A stretch of DNA of 64,000 nt from Xanthomonas euvesicatoria pv. euvesicatoria (GTDB lineage: Bacteria > Pseudomonadota > Gammaproteobacteria > Xanthomonadales > Xanthomonadaceae), in the NCBI RefSeq assembly GCF_020880415.1, contig NZ_JAJIUJ010000103.1, forward strand, positions 1-64,000. Direction: 5' to 3'. This document shows positions 37,163-45,842 of the stretch, one piece after another. Position 1 is the first letter of the stretch. Each line of letters begins with the position of its first letter. Under the pieces are notes generated by a model. The model did not search any database. It had not been told where the DNA came from and was given only the letters and a program-made list of their open reading frames with translations. The translations under genes were made by a program, and so were the position numbers.

Positions 37163-38185
37163 TCAGTGAGCCGATTGGCCGGCACCGCAGGAGGCACGGA
37201 TCACCAGCTCGGGCGTCAGCAACTGGCGGATGCCGTCATCGCGGTCAGGCGTTTCGACCAGGCGCATCAGCCGGGTCATCGCCTGCTCGCCCAGCCGGGC
37301 GATGCTCACCCGCATGGTGGTCAGCGCGGGATGGACAAAGCGGGCCAGCGGAATGTCGTCAAAACCCGCCAGCGCCACGTCGCCAGGCACCGACACATCG
37401 GCCTGGGCAAACGCGTACAGGCAGCCCAGCGCGGTCATGTCGTTGGCGGCGAACACCGCATCCGGCAACGCGCCGGCCGCCAGCATCGCCAGCCCGGCGC
37501 GGTGGCCGGAGGCTTCGTCGAAGTCGCCCGGGTATTCCACGCCCTGCGCCTGCGCACCGAACGCAGCAAGCGCATCGCGGAAGCCGCGCAGGCGTTCGCG
37601 CGCATCGAAGTTCAGCGCCGGGCCACCGATGAAGGCGATGCGGCGGTGCCCGGCCCGCAACAGGTGCTCGGTCATGGCCATGGCACCGGCATGGTCGTCG
37701 ATGCTCAGCACCGGATAGTCGGCACCGGGCAGGTGCGCATTGATCAACACCGTCGGCAGCGACTGCGGCAGGTTGTCGGTGAGGAACCCCGGCTGCTCGG
37801 CGTAGGGCGAAAGCACCAGCAGGCCATCGACGCGCCCGCGCATCGAGCGCAGCGCCCTGCCCTGGGCTTCCGGGTCGCCGTGGTAGCTGGACACCAGCAG
37901 GTGCTGGCCGGCCGCACGCGCCGCGCCGTCGATGCCGCGAATCAATTCGGAAAAGAACTCGCCATACAAGTCCGGCAGCACCACGCCCAGGGTCTGCGAG
38001 CGCCGGCTGCTCAGGCTGCGCGCGGCCGCATGCGGGCTGTAGCGCAGCCGCTCGGCCACCTCCAGCACCTGCTGGCGCACCGGTCCGGCAACGTTGTCGT
38101 GCCCGTTGAGCGCACGCGACACCGTTGCGACGGAGACCTGCGCTTCCCGAGCGACATCTTTGATGGTGACCGCACCCTTGGCCAT
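37163..38185 (-). CDS. LacI-family transcriptional regulator of the glycan locus
   Basis: A 340-residue repressor. The N-terminal helix-turn-helix and hinge are VTIKDVAREAQVSVATVSRA followed by LNGHDNVAGPVRQQVLEVAE. The ligand-binding domain is periplasmic-binding-protein-like (TLGVVLPDLYGEFFSELIRG, DGLLVLSPYAEQPG, VLSIDDHAGAMAMTEHLLRA, DVALAGFDDIPLARFVHPAL). The ATG at 38185 is preferred over one 30 bp upstream because it gives the family's short N-terminus. Two operator-like palindromes precede it and a third lies before the GH144-like gene, so self-control plus control of the uptake operon is likely. Confidence 0.93.
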   Translation of the reverse strand: MAKGAVTIKDVAREAQVSVATVSRALNGHDNVAGPVRQQVLEVAERLRYSPHAAARSLSSRRSQTLGVVLPDLYGEFFSELIRGIDGAARAAGQHLLVSSYHGDPEAQGRALRSMRGRVDGLLVLSPYAEQPGFLTDNLPQSLPTVLINAHLPGADYPVLSIDDHAGAMAMTEHLLRAGHRRIAFIGGPALNFDARERLRGFRDALAAFGAQAQGVEYPGDFDEASGHRAGLAMLAAGALPDAVFAANDMTALGCLYAFAQADVSVPGDVALAGFDDIPLARFVHPALTTMRVSIARLGEQAMTRLMRLVETPDRDDGIRQLLTPELVIRASCGAGQSAH

Positions 38186-38228
38186 TCGTGTCGCCCTCCG
38201 CGACCGCCTTCCCAAAACTGGCGCGGAC

Positions 38229-38242
38229 TGTAAGCGTTTTCA
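38229..38242. promoter_or_regulatory. LacI-type operator, proximal copy
   Basis: TGTAAGCGTTTTCA lies 44 bp upstream of the regulator's ATG. It has the TG-AA-CG-TT-CA layout of LacI/CcpA operators and is the inverted twin of the copy at 38275-38288. Confidence 0.7.
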
Positions 38243-38274
38243 TACAGAGGCGTAAACCCCTATCTTCACATGCG

Positions 38275-38288
38275 TGAAAACGCTTACA
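38275..38288. promoter_or_regulatory. LacI-type operator, distal copy
   Basis: TGAAAACGCTTACA is the exact reverse complement of the proximal site. Centre-to-centre spacing is 46 bp, a distance that could allow two dimers, or one tetramer with a small loop. Confidence 0.7.
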
Positions 38289-38289
38289 G

Positions 38290-38565
38290 ATCAATCAGCT
38301 GCAGGTGAGGAGCACGTGAAGCAATGTGCTGCGTCGCAACAAATATGCACCCATGCGTCCACACGCGAAGCAGGATGCAGGTCACGATTCGCTGGTCAGT
38401 CCAGTCTCGCCACGAGCCGAACTGACCAGCGCCTGCACCGGCACTCCCGCGGCCTTGCCGGCTGCGCCCTGACGCTCGCTGCCGTGAAGGCAATCGCCCG
38501 CTGAGCACCAGCGGTTCTGATCACAGCAGACGGCCCGGTACGACCGCCGGCGTTCCCCGCGACGT
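38290..38565. other. gene-free stretch upstream of the LacI gene
   Basis: No open frame here has family support. One inverted repeat, CTGGTCAGT (38392-38400) / ACTGACCAG (38421-38429), could end transcription of bolA, which runs toward it, but it has no T-run. Nothing else is recognised. Confidence 0.4.
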
Positions 38566-38835
38566 TCAGCCAACCTCGCCCGGCGCGAAGGCCTCGATCG
38601 ACAAGGCGTGGATATCGGTCTGCATCATCTCGCCCACCGCGGCGTACACCGCGCGATGCCGTGCCAGTGGCGGCTTGCCGACAAATGCGGCGCTGACCAC
38701 GCGCACATTGAAGTGCCCGCGCCCGTCGCGCGCACCGGCATGGCCGGCATGCCGCGCGCTGTCGTCGACGACGTCCAGTTCGGTGGGCGCCAGTGCCGCC
38801 TGCAACGCTGCGCGGATCTGCTCGACCCGGCTCAT
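38566..38835 (-). CDS. BolA-family protein
   Basis: An 89-residue BolA/IbaG-like protein with the class II KH-like fold; BolA proteins pair with monothiol glutaredoxins in Fe-S trafficking or bind [23 protein letters not shown] is helix 1, and [20 protein letters not shown] followed by [20 protein letters not shown] is the conserved core, with the VS-FxGKxxxxRHRxVY signature. The central loop ([13 protein letters not shown]) is His/Gly-rich. The ATG overlaps the stop of the upstream YciI-like gene by 4 nt. Confidence 0.92.
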   Translation of the reverse strand: MSRVEQIRAALQAALAPTELDVVDDSARHAGHAGARDGRGHFNVRVVSAAFVGKPPLARHRAVYAAVGEMMQTDIHALSIEAFAPGEVG

Positions 38836-39131
38836 GGCAATACCCGGCGGTATGGGCGGACCTCGGTGCGCGTGTACACGCCCGCTTCCACATAGGGGTC
38901 GGCATCGGCCCAGGCGCGCGCATCCTCCAAGGCGTCGAACTCGGCAATCACGACGCTGCCGCTGAAACCGGCCGGACCCGGATCTTCGGCGTCGATGGCC
39001 GGACACGGGCCTGCCACCAGCAACCGCCCAGCGGCCGCAAGCGTCTGCAGACGCGCCAGATGCGCCGGCCGCGCCTGCTGCCGTGCCGCCACTGCGTCGG
39101 CCCGGTCATATCCCTCGATTACGTACCACAC
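38832..39131 (-). CDS. YciI-family protein
   Basis: A 99-residue protein with a ferredoxin-like fold. It begins [20 protein letters not shown] with a GTG start; a GAGG lies just upstream. [40 protein letters not shown] and [20 protein letters not shown] are the YciI signatures, including the conserved His near residue 24 and the Asp-Pro-Tyr. Most YciI homologues lack a defined role. Coupling to bolA (ATGA) is common in this group. The longer frame through the scp genes on the opposite strand is not real. Confidence 0.88.
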   Translation of the reverse strand: MWYVIEGYDRADAVAARQQARPAHLARLQTLAAAGRLLVAGPCPAIDAEDPGPAGFSGSVVIAEFDALEDARAWADADPYVEAGVYTRTEVRPYRRVLP

Positions 39132-39482
39132 ACGCCACCTCGCCCAAGACTGGAAGATCACCGCACCGATTCTAGCCGCGTCGGCGCTGGACACCGCCCC
39201 CGCGCACGCATTACCCTTGGCACCACTGCACACGCAACCGGACGCAGCGGCCCGTCGGCCCAGGCGCAGCGCTCTTCCCGACGACCGATTCGCTGCCCAC
39301 CGCCGGTCCGCGTAGACGACCTCCTCGCTGTTCCGTCGCCGCATGCCACGCGGCGGACGTTGTATGTGGATTTGTGGGATCGTGCCGGCACAGGCACGAC
39401 ATTGATCGCAATAACTCAAGGCAAAGCCCTGCAGGCGCGGCTTAAGACCGCCGCCGGCGACCGCAAGACCGATGTCGACCTG
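39132..39482. other. divergent intergenic region before scpA
   Basis: This 351-bp stretch separates the YciI-like gene from scpA. A reading frame in phase with scpA stays open through it, so a longer ScpA N-terminus starting at a GTG cannot be excluded, but the added residues look non-conserved. GTGCC/GGCAC near 39385-39400 could form a small stem. No clear promoter is recognised. Confidence 0.4.
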
Positions 39483-40388
39483 ATGAATTCCAAACTCGCG
39501 CACGTCGCGACTCCGCCAGCCACGAGCGCGCCGCCACAGCAGCAGGAAATGCCGCTGGCGGTGGTGCATGGGCAACCGGTGCTGCAGATCCCGCAGGATC
39601 TGTATATCCCGCCGGATGCGCTGGAAGTCATCCTGGATGCCTTCGAAGGCCCGCTGGACCTGCTGCTGTATCTGATCCGCCGCCAGAACCTGGACATCCT
39701 GGACATCCCCGTCGCCGAGATCACCCGGCAATATGTGGACTACATCAATGTGATGCAGGAGCTGCGCTTCGAACTGGCAGCCGAATATCTGGTGATGGCG
39801 GCAATCCTGGCCGAGATCAAATCGCGCATGCTGTTGCCGCGCCCTCCCAGCCAGGATGGCGAAGAAGAAGATCCGCGCGCCGAGCTGGTACGCCGCCTGC
39901 AGGAATACGAACGCTTCAAGCAGGCCGCCGAGGATCTGGACACCCTGCCCCGCATGGGCCGCGACAGCGCGCCGGTGCAGGCGCATCTGCCCGAGCGCGC
40001 AGCGGTCAAGCTGCCGCCGCCGGTGGAACTGAAAGAAATGCTGATGGCGCTGTACGACGTGCTCAAACGCGCCGAGCTGTTCACCGGCCATGCGATCAAG
40101 CGCGAGGCGCTGAGTGTGCGCCAGCGCATGGGCGATGTGCTCAGCCGCCTGGAGGATGGCAAGTTCTACCGTTTCGAATCGCTGTTCACTGCCGAAGAAG
40201 GCAAGCTCGGCGTGCTGGTCACCTTCCTGGCGCTGCTCGAACTGGCCAAGGAGCAGTTGCTGGACATCGTGCAGGAAGCGCCGCTGGCGCCGATCTACGT
40301 GAAGTCGCTGGCGTTGGGCAATACCAATGCGCCGTTGCAATTCTCCAGCGAATTCGACGATAGCGATGCCGCCAACGAACCTATCTGA
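39483..40388 (+). CDS. scpA: segregation and condensation protein A
   Basis: Kleisin subunit that joins the SMC heads with ScpB during chromosome condensation. From the ATG at 39483 it has 301 residues. [20 protein letters not shown] is the conserved N-terminal SMC-neck-binding helix, then [40 protein letters not shown] and the C-terminal winged helix ([20 protein letters not shown]). The first 40 residues are non-conserved, so the ATG at 39549 is also possible. scpB begins 14 bp after its stop. Confidence 0.95.
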   Translation: MNSKLAHVATPPATSAPPQQQEMPLAVVHGQPVLQIPQDLYIPPDALEVILDAFEGPLDLLLYLIRRQNLDILDIPVAEITRQYVDYINVMQELRFELAAEYLVMAAILAEIKSRMLLPRPPSQDGEEEDPRAELVRRLQEYERFKQAAEDLDTLPRMGRDSAPVQAHLPERAAVKLPPPVELKEMLMALYDVLKRAELFTGHAIKREALSVRQRMGDVLSRLEDGKFYRFESLFTAEEGKLGVLVTFLALLELAKEQLLDIVQEAPLAPIYVKSLALGNTNAPLQFSSEFDDSDAANEPI

Positions 40389-40401
40389 AGCCGATCACCG
40401 A

Positions 40402-41598
40402 ATGGATCAAGCGCTGATCACCCGCATTATCGAAGCCGCCCTGTTGGCGAGCAGCCAGCCGCTGACGCTGGCGCAACTGCAGGGCCTGTTTCCGGAAGAA
40501 GAGCCGGCACCGCCCGGCAGCGTGGAGCGCGCGCTGGAACTGCTGCGCGAGGCCTGCGCCGAGCGCGGCGTGGAACTGGTCGAAGTGGCCTCCGGCTTCC
40601 GCTTCCAGGTCAAGGCCGATGTGCATGGCTGGGTCGCCCGGCTGTGGACCGAGCGCCGCACCAAGTACACCCGCGCCACGCTGGAGACCCTGGCGCTGAT
40701 CGCCTACCGCCAGCCGATCACCCGCGGCGAGATCGAGCAGGTGCGCGGCGTGGCCGTCAGCAGCAACATCATCCAGGCGCTGGAAGAGCGCGAATGGATC
40801 CGCGTGGTGGGCCACCGCGACGTGCCCGGCAAGCCGGCCCTGTTCGGCACCACCAAGGGCTTTCTGGATTATTTCGGGCTCAAGCGATTGGACGAGCTGC
40901 CGCCATTGTCTGAGTTGAAGGACATCGCCGAGCTGGAACCGCAGCTGCCGCTGGACCGCGACGGGCAACTGGATGGCGCCGTGCCCGCGGCGGCAGCGAT
41001 GGACGCGGCGCAGGATCAGGCCGATGCAGATCAGGCTGACGCCGAGGGCGGCGATACGGGTGCTGACGATGCGGATGCTGGCGGTACCGACGCGGATGTG
41101 GAAGCCAACGCTGGCGCTGCGGCTGACGACAGCGGCACCGGCGCTTCGCAAGATAGTTTGGAAACGGACGAGGCCGACGCCTCGGCGAACCCGGCCAGCA
41201 ACACCGAAGCACCGGGCGATCACCAGGCCGACGCCGAGCACGATACCGGAATTGAAAGTGACGCCGACGCCGACCTGCATGCACAGCAATCGCCTGACGA
41301 TGCCGCAGTCGACCAGCAACACCACGGTCTCGATGAGGCGATCGACACCGAAGCGGTCGACGCAGTAAACGACCAGACACCGCAACACCCCGAGCATGGC
41401 TCGGCGCACGAGAAGAACACGCAGGACCCAGACGACGCCCGTGAGGGCGACCCCGACACCGCGCCGGGAACGCGCGCGGATGCAGTGAACGAAGACGAAG
41501 ACAACGCCGTCGCGACGACGACCGTGGCTGTTGACGAAGCCGATTCCGACCCAGAGGCCGACCCGCAACGCGGCGGCCGGAGCCAGACACATGAGTGA
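40402..41598 (+). CDS. scpB: segregation and condensation protein B with long acidic C-terminal tail
   Basis: ScpB dimers bind the ScpA kleisin. The 398-residue protein has the two winged-helix domains in about residues 1-175 (ITRIIEAALLASSQPLTLAQ, ATLETLALIAYRQPITRGEI, GVAVSSNIIQALEEREWIRV, FGTTKGFLDYFGLKRLDELP). Bacterial ScpB is usually about 180-240 residues. Here about 200 more residues follow, made almost only of Asp, Ala, Glu, Thr, Gly and Gln (for example DQADADQADAEGGDTGADDA), strongly acidic and probably disordered. The gene overlaps rluB by 8 nt. The tail's codon use looks like the rest of the gene. Confidence 0.93.
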   Translation: MDQALITRIIEAALLASSQPLTLAQLQGLFPEEEPAPPGSVERALELLREACAERGVELVEVASGFRFQVKADVHGWVARLWTERRTKYTRATLETLALIAYRQPITRGEIEQVRGVAVSSNIIQALEEREWIRVVGHRDVPGKPALFGTTKGFLDYFGLKRLDELPPLSELKDIAELEPQLPLDRDGQLDGAVPAAAAMDAAQDQADADQADAEGGDTGADDADAGGTDADVEANAGAAADDSGTGASQDSLETDEADASANPASNTEAPGDHQADAEHDTGIESDADADLHAQQSPDDAAVDQQHHGLDEAIDTEAVDAVNDQTPQHPEHGSAHEKNTQDPDDAREGDPDTAPGTRADAVNEDEDNAVATTTVAVDEADSDPEADPQRGGRSQTHE

Positions 41599-43234
41599 CA
41601 CCCCCCGCAAGCTGTCGTTGAACAAGCTTTCCCTCAAGCGCGACAGCGCGCCCGAAGCGCCCAAGCTGGAAGAGCGCCTGCACAAGGTGCTGGCCCAGGC
41701 CGGCCTGGGTTCGCGCCGCGCGCTGGAACAGCGCATCGCCGACGGCCTGATCAAGGTCAATGGCGCCGTTGCGCAGACCGGCATGTCGGTGCGCAGCGGC
41801 GACAAGATCGAGTTGGACGGCCGCAGCTTCGTGGCCAGCGCGCTGACCGAGCCCTCGCGCGTGCTGATCTACAACAAGCCCGAAGGCGAAGTGACCACGC
41901 GCGAAGATCCCGAAGGCCGCCCGACCGTGTTCGAGTCGCTTCCGGTTTTGAAGGGCTCGCGCTGGATCGCCATTGGCCGCCTGGACATCAACACCACCGG
42001 CCTGCTGCTGCTCACCACCGACGGTGAGCTGGCCAACGCGATGATGCACCCCTCCTACGAGGTCGAGCGCGAATACGTGGTGCGCGTGCGTGCGCCGGAA
42101 GGCGAAGAAAAAGTCCCCGATGCCATCATCGAGCGCCTGTCGCGCGGCGTGCTACTGGAAGACGGTGGCGCCAAATTCGACGAGATCGAACGCATCGGCG
42201 GTACCGACTCGCACGACTGGTTCCGCGTGGTCGTCAAGGAAGGCCGCAACCGCGAAGTGCGCCGCCTGTGGGAATCGCAGGGTTGCCAGGTCAGCCGCCT
42301 CAAGCGCAGCCGTTACGGCAAGATTTCGCTGCCGCGCGAGCTGCTGCGCGGGCACTCGGTGGAAGTGGCGCAGGACAAGGTCGACGCCTTGCGAGCCGAA
42401 CTGAAACTGGAAGAAGGCGCGCCGTCGGCACTGACACTGCAGCCGGTGATCGGTCAGCGCCGCGCCGCCAAGTCGACCGTGCACGTCTCGCGCGATGGCC
42501 GCAGCAATGCCTACGTCAACGGCCAGACCTCTGGCGCGGATGAAGGCCGCGAACTGCGGCGTTTCGACAACTTGCGCGAAGATCGCGGTCGCGGCGGTCG
42601 CGGCAAGCCCGGCGGTTTCAGGGGCGGCCTGACAGTCAGCGGCGAAGCGGCCGCCAAGCAATCGCAGCAGCGCCCGTTCAAGCAGCGCGGCCCGGCCAAG
42701 GGCGACCGCGGCGCGTTGCCAGACGGCAACCCGGCCGCGTTCCGCAGCTGGTATGTGCCCGATGGCGTGAGCACCGGCCCGAGCGGCCACCGCAATGCCG
42801 GCCCGAGCGGCCCGGGCACCGGTCAGGCACGCCCGTATGCCAAGAAAGGACCGGGTGGTGCGCGACCGGGCGCTGGCGGTCCAGGCGGCGCCCGCCCGGG
42901 TGGTCCGGGACGCGGCGCTGGCGGCGGACAGGGTCAGTCGCAGGGCCAGGGGCAACGCAAGCACCCGTATGGCCACCCGGGCAACGCACCGAGCTTCCCC
43001 TCCGATCACGCCAACCCGGGCTTCAGCCCGTACGGTGCCGCACGCCCTGCTGGTCGCCCGAGCGGTGGGCGACCGGGTCCGGGTGGTAATCGCGGCCCCG
43101 CGTCTGCCAACCGTGGCCCCGGCGGTCCCGGTGGCGGCGCTCGCGGCCCGGGTGGCGCACCGCGCGGCCCCGGCGGCCGTCCGCCGGGCGGCGGCAATCG
43201 TCGTCCTCCCGGCGGCGGTAATCGCGGTCGTTGA
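41591..43234 (+). CDS. rluB: 23S rRNA pseudouridine synthase RluB-like with Gly/Pro/Arg-rich tail
   Basis: Makes pseudouridine near position 2605 of 23S rRNA. It has 547 residues. The S4 domain (about 27-85, RLHKVLAQAGLGSRRALEQR) is followed by the RsuA/RluB catalytic domain with the aspartate in IGRLDINTTGLLLLTTDGEL (Asp132) and VVVKEGRNREVRRLWESQGC. E. coli RluB is about 290 residues; here residues about 300-547 are a low-complexity tail of Gly, Pro, Arg and Gln with RGG-like phrases (RGRGGRGKPGG, GGGNRRPPGGGNRGR). Its start overlaps the end of scpB. A strong terminator ends the scpA-scpB-rluB unit. Confidence 0.93.
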   Translation: MSDTPRKLSLNKLSLKRDSAPEAPKLEERLHKVLAQAGLGSRRALEQRIADGLIKVNGAVAQTGMSVRSGDKIELDGRSFVASALTEPSRVLIYNKPEGEVTTREDPEGRPTVFESLPVLKGSRWIAIGRLDINTTGLLLLTTDGELANAMMHPSYEVEREYVVRVRAPEGEEKVPDAIIERLSRGVLLEDGGAKFDEIERIGGTDSHDWFRVVVKEGRNREVRRLWESQGCQVSRLKRSRYGKISLPRELLRGHSVEVAQDKVDALRAELKLEEGAPSALTLQPVIGQRRAAKSTVHVSRDGRSNAYVNGQTSGADEGRELRRFDNLREDRGRGGRGKPGGFRGGLTVSGEAAAKQSQQRPFKQRGPAKGDRGALPDGNPAAFRSWYVPDGVSTGPSGHRNAGPSGPGTGQARPYAKKGPGGARPGAGGPGGARPGGPGRGAGGGQGQSQGQGQRKHPYGHPGNAPSFPSDHANPGFSPYGAARPAGRPSGGRPGPGGNRGPASANRGPGGPGGGARGPGGAPRGPGGRPPGGGNRRPPGGGNRGR

Positions 43235-43574
43235 GCGTCAACCGATCCGCGCGATAAAAACGGCCCTGCAAAGGGCCGTTTTTATGTGGAGGACGGTATA
43301 GGACATCGACTGAGACACAGAAGCTGCCGCGTATCCGGTCGTACAGTCCTTTAACGAAAGCCATTCCCTTGCAGCGCCATCGCGATGCAGACACCGCACG
43401 CACCGGTTGAATGAGCGCGATCCCGATGCTGCGACCTGGATCGGCAACACGACTGCGCGGCCTTCGGGTGGGCGCGACCGTTGCTCGACATCGACACCTG
43501 CCACCCGTGCGCTCCGGTGTTGGGCGCGCAGCGCACGCCCATCCGGGGACAGCCCGCTCAGCTTGTTACCGCTC
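43235..43574. other. intergenic region after rluB
   Basis: Apart from the terminator at 43256-43283, I see no gene, repeat or recognisable RNA in this 340-bp stretch between convergent genes. Confidence 0.4.
43256..43283. terminator. bidirectional intrinsic terminator after rluB
   Basis: AAAAACGGCCC (43256-43266) and GGGCCGTTTTT (43273-43283) are perfectly complementary over 11 bp around a 6-nt loop. There is a T-run on each strand, so it can serve both the scp/rluB unit and the opposite strand. Confidence 0.92.
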
Positions 43575-44012
43575 TTACTTGCGACGCTCGATCACGAAGT
43601 TACCCACGTTGACACCCAGGTCCACGCCCTCGCCTGTGCCTGCCAGCGCAAGCGAGATATCGCCCTTGGTGACGACCTGTGCGGTGCTGGACTTCACGAC
43701 GCCCGCGTGCGCTTCGGCGGCGGCATACGTGCCGAACAGGTCGTTGAGGCTATAGGCACCGCTGAAGGTGCCGCGGCCGCCGACGATCTTGGATTTACCG
43801 ACCGTCAGGCCACCGCCTTTGCTGGAGATCTTGACCGGAATGACCGCACCGTTATCGCACTTGATGGTGCCGGTACCGCTGGCGGTCTTGTAGAACACCG
43901 ACCAGCCGGACAAGTTGAACGACAGCTGGCAATCGATGTTGCCGGCGGCCTGCGCCTGCGGAGCCAGCGTGGCGGCGCCAAGCAGCGCGATAAGCGAAAG
44001 TGACTTGATCAT
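43575..44012 (-). CDS. small secreted protein of unknown function
   Basis: A 145-residue protein with a clear signal peptide (LSLIALLGAATLAPQAQAAG). The mature protein has two cysteines (IDCQL and IKCDNG) that could form a disulfide, a strand-rich pattern (GTGTIKCDNGAVIPVKISSK) and a Gly/Ala-rich second half (GRGTFSGAYSLNDLFGTYAA) ending NVGNFVIERRK. It is loosely reminiscent of DUF992/YSC84-like periplasmic barrels, but this is not a firm assignment. The gene stands alone, convergent with rluB and divergent from the cyclase gene. Confidence 0.7.
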   Translation of the reverse strand: MIKSLSLIALLGAATLAPQAQAAGNIDCQLSFNLSGWSVFYKTASGTGTIKCDNGAVIPVKISSKGGGLTVGKSKIVGGRGTFSGAYSLNDLFGTYAAAEAHAGVVKSSTAQVVTKGDISLALAGTGEGVDLGVNVGNFVIERRK

Positions 44013-44175
44013 GTGAGCAGTGCCAGTGGTGGACGTGGCGCGAGACTAGCAGCGCCGATGTGGCAGCCGCGACAAGATTCCAGCGCGGCGCAGGCGTTTG
44101 TTCAGCGGGGTCTTAGCTAAGTCCGACAGGGCGACAGAGCTGCCGCCTGCGGCCGCGACATGGGATGATTGCCGC

Positions 44176-44946
44176 ATGCCACGCACCGTCTACAGCCTGC
44201 TCGCCAGCGCACTGCTGCTGCCCGCCCTCGCCCACTGCGGCGAGGCGATTCCCACCCAGGGTTACACCGTCGTCAAGACCTATCCGCACGACACCGCCGC
44301 CTTTACCGAAGGCCTGTTCTATCTGGACGGGCATCTCTACGAGAGCACCGGCGAGCTGGGCCAGTCCAGCGTGCGCAAGGTCGACCTGGACAGCGGCAAC
44401 GTCCTGCAGCAGGTCAATACGCCGCCGCCTTTCTATGGCGAAGGCATCGTGGCCTGGAAAGATCGCCTGATCCAGCTGACCTGGCGCAATCAGCGCGGCT
44501 TCGTCTACGACCTGGCCACGCTGGCACCGCGTACCCAATTCACCTATTCCGGCGAGGGCTGGGCGCTGACTAGCGATGATCGCCAGCTCTATATGAGCGA
44601 CGGAACCGCCAACATCCGCCGGCTGGATCCGCAGAGCCTGAAACAGATCGGCAGCATCAAGGTCACCGCCCGCGGCAAGCCGCTGGACAACCTCAACGAG
44701 CTGGAATGGGTCAAGGGCCAGTTGCTGGCCAACGTGTGGCTGACCACCCGCATCGCACGCATCGACCCCGCCAACGGCAAGGTCATCGCCTGGATCGACC
44801 TCAAGGCACTGGTGCCAGACCCGGACACCTTGACCGACCCCACCAACGATGTCCTCAACGGCATCGCCTACGACGCCGCGCACGATCGCTTGTTCGTCAC
44901 CGGAAAGCGCTGGCCGAAGATCTACGAGATCAAGCTGGCTCAGTAG
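44176..44946 (+). CDS. glutaminyl-peptide cyclotransferase, plant type
   Basis: Forms pyroglutamate at the N-terminus of exported proteins. It has 256 residues with a signal peptide (SLLASALLLPALAHCGEA) and a five-bladed propeller of PF05096. Family phrases are YPHDTAAFTEGLFYLDGHLY with ESTGELGQS, YGEGIVAWKDRLIQLTWRNQ, YSGEGWALTSDDRQLYMSDG, NELEWVKGQLLANVW and LNGIAYDAAHDRLFVTGKRW. Bacterial members of this plant-like family are known in Xanthomonas. I take the ATG at 44176 because the upstream extension would bury the signal peptide. Confidence 0.95.
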   Translation: MPRTVYSLLASALLLPALAHCGEAIPTQGYTVVKTYPHDTAAFTEGLFYLDGHLYESTGELGQSSVRKVDLDSGNVLQQVNTPPPFYGEGIVAWKDRLIQLTWRNQRGFVYDLATLAPRTQFTYSGEGWALTSDDRQLYMSDGTANIRRLDPQSLKQIGSIKVTARGKPLDNLNELEWVKGQLLANVWLTTRIARIDPANGKVIAWIDLKALVPDPDTLTDPTNDVLNGIAYDAAHDRLFVTGKRWPKIYEIKLAQ

Positions 44947-45048
44947 CCGGGATTAGAGATTCGGGATTCGGGATTGGCGACAGCGGCCGGGCTTGCAACT
45001 GCCCGGCAGCAGCCTGTGCCGATCCCGGATCGCTAATCCCCAATCTCG
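44947..45048. repeat. paired GGGAATCG-type repeat between the cyclase and amidase genes
   Basis: The left arm at 44947-44977 (CCGGGATTAGAGATTCGGGA and onward) and the inverted right arm at about 45021-45048 lie between two convergent genes. The right arm supplies the stop codon and the last residues (FEIGD) of the amidase gene. Confidence 0.75.
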
Positions 45049-45833
45049 AACCGATCTGCATCCAACATCGCGGGAAAACGGGCGCGGTGCTCGGCCAGCG
45101 CAGTTGCGCTGATGGTGGTGGTGACCACCTGCTCGCGTTCGCGGATTTCCACCTGCGGCTGACCGAGGAAATCGATCACCGCGCTGTCGCCGGCGTAATG
45201 CAGTTGGTTGCCATCGATGCCAATCCGGTTGACCGCCGCCACGAAGCACAGGTTTTCGATCGCGCGTGCGCGCAGCAACGTCTTCCACGCGTAGGCGCGG
45301 GCGGACGGCCAGTTGGCGACGAACACTTGCAGATCAAAATCCATCTGCCCCGGGCGTTCGACATCGAAGCGGTTGCGGCAGAACACCGGAAACCGCAGGT
45401 CGTAGCAGACCTGCGGATTGATCCGCCAACCCTTCCATTCCACCGTCAGCCGCTCGCGCCCGGCCGCATAACGCAGATGCTCGTTGCCGAAGCGAAACAG
45501 GTGGCGCTTGTCGTAGTACTGCAACGCCCCATCGGGCGTGGCCCAGAGCAGCCGGTTGAACACACCGGCATCAGTGCGCAACTGCACGCTGCCGGTCACC
45601 GCTGCACCCAGGCGTGCGGCTTGAGCACGCACCCACGCCACGGTCGGCCCGTCCATCCCTTCGGCCTTGTCGATGGCGTCGTTGGAGAACCCGCTGGTGA
45701 AGGTTTCCGGCAGGATCACCAGATCGGTCTGCCCGGCCAGCGGCTCCAGCAGCGCAGCGTAATAGTCGCGGTTACCGGCCGGGTCATGCCAGCGGGTGTC
45801 GCCTTGGATCAGGGAGATGCGCAGGTCGTGCAT
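45033..45833 (-). CDS. omega-amidase/C-N hydrolase, YafV type
   Basis: A 266-residue nitrilase-superfamily enzyme. The triad is Glu43 (VILPETFTSGFSNDA), Lys109 (YYDKRHLFRFGNEH) and Cys143 (INPQVCYDLRFPVFCRN). DLRFPVF and NWPSARAYAWKTLLRARAIE are typical of YafV/Nit2 omega-amidases, which hydrolyse 2-oxoglutaramate or 2-oxosuccinamate, products of glutamine- and asparagine-linked transamination. The next gene upstream is a methionine/glutamine-type aminotransferase on the same strand, a pairing that fits methionine salvage. The C-terminus runs into a palindromic repeat. Confidence 0.93.
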   Translation of the reverse strand: MHDLRISLIQGDTRWHDPAGNRDYYAALLEPLAGQTDLVILPETFTSGFSNDAIDKAEGMDGPTVAWVRAQAARLGAAVTGSVQLRTDAGVFNRLLWATPDGALQYYDKRHLFRFGNEHLRYAAGRERLTVEWKGWRINPQVCYDLRFPVFCRNRFDVERPGQMDFDLQVFVANWPSARAYAWKTLLRARAIENLCFVAAVNRIGIDGNQLHYAGDSAVIDFLGQPQVEIREREQVVTTTISATALAEHRARFPAMLDADRFEIGD

Positions 45834-45842
45834 GGTGAGACT

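Noticed and set aside
39132-39482. In-frame upstream extension of scpA
   Set aside because: The added residues are Arg/Pro/Ala-rich with no conservation expected, and the later ATG gives a standard protein.
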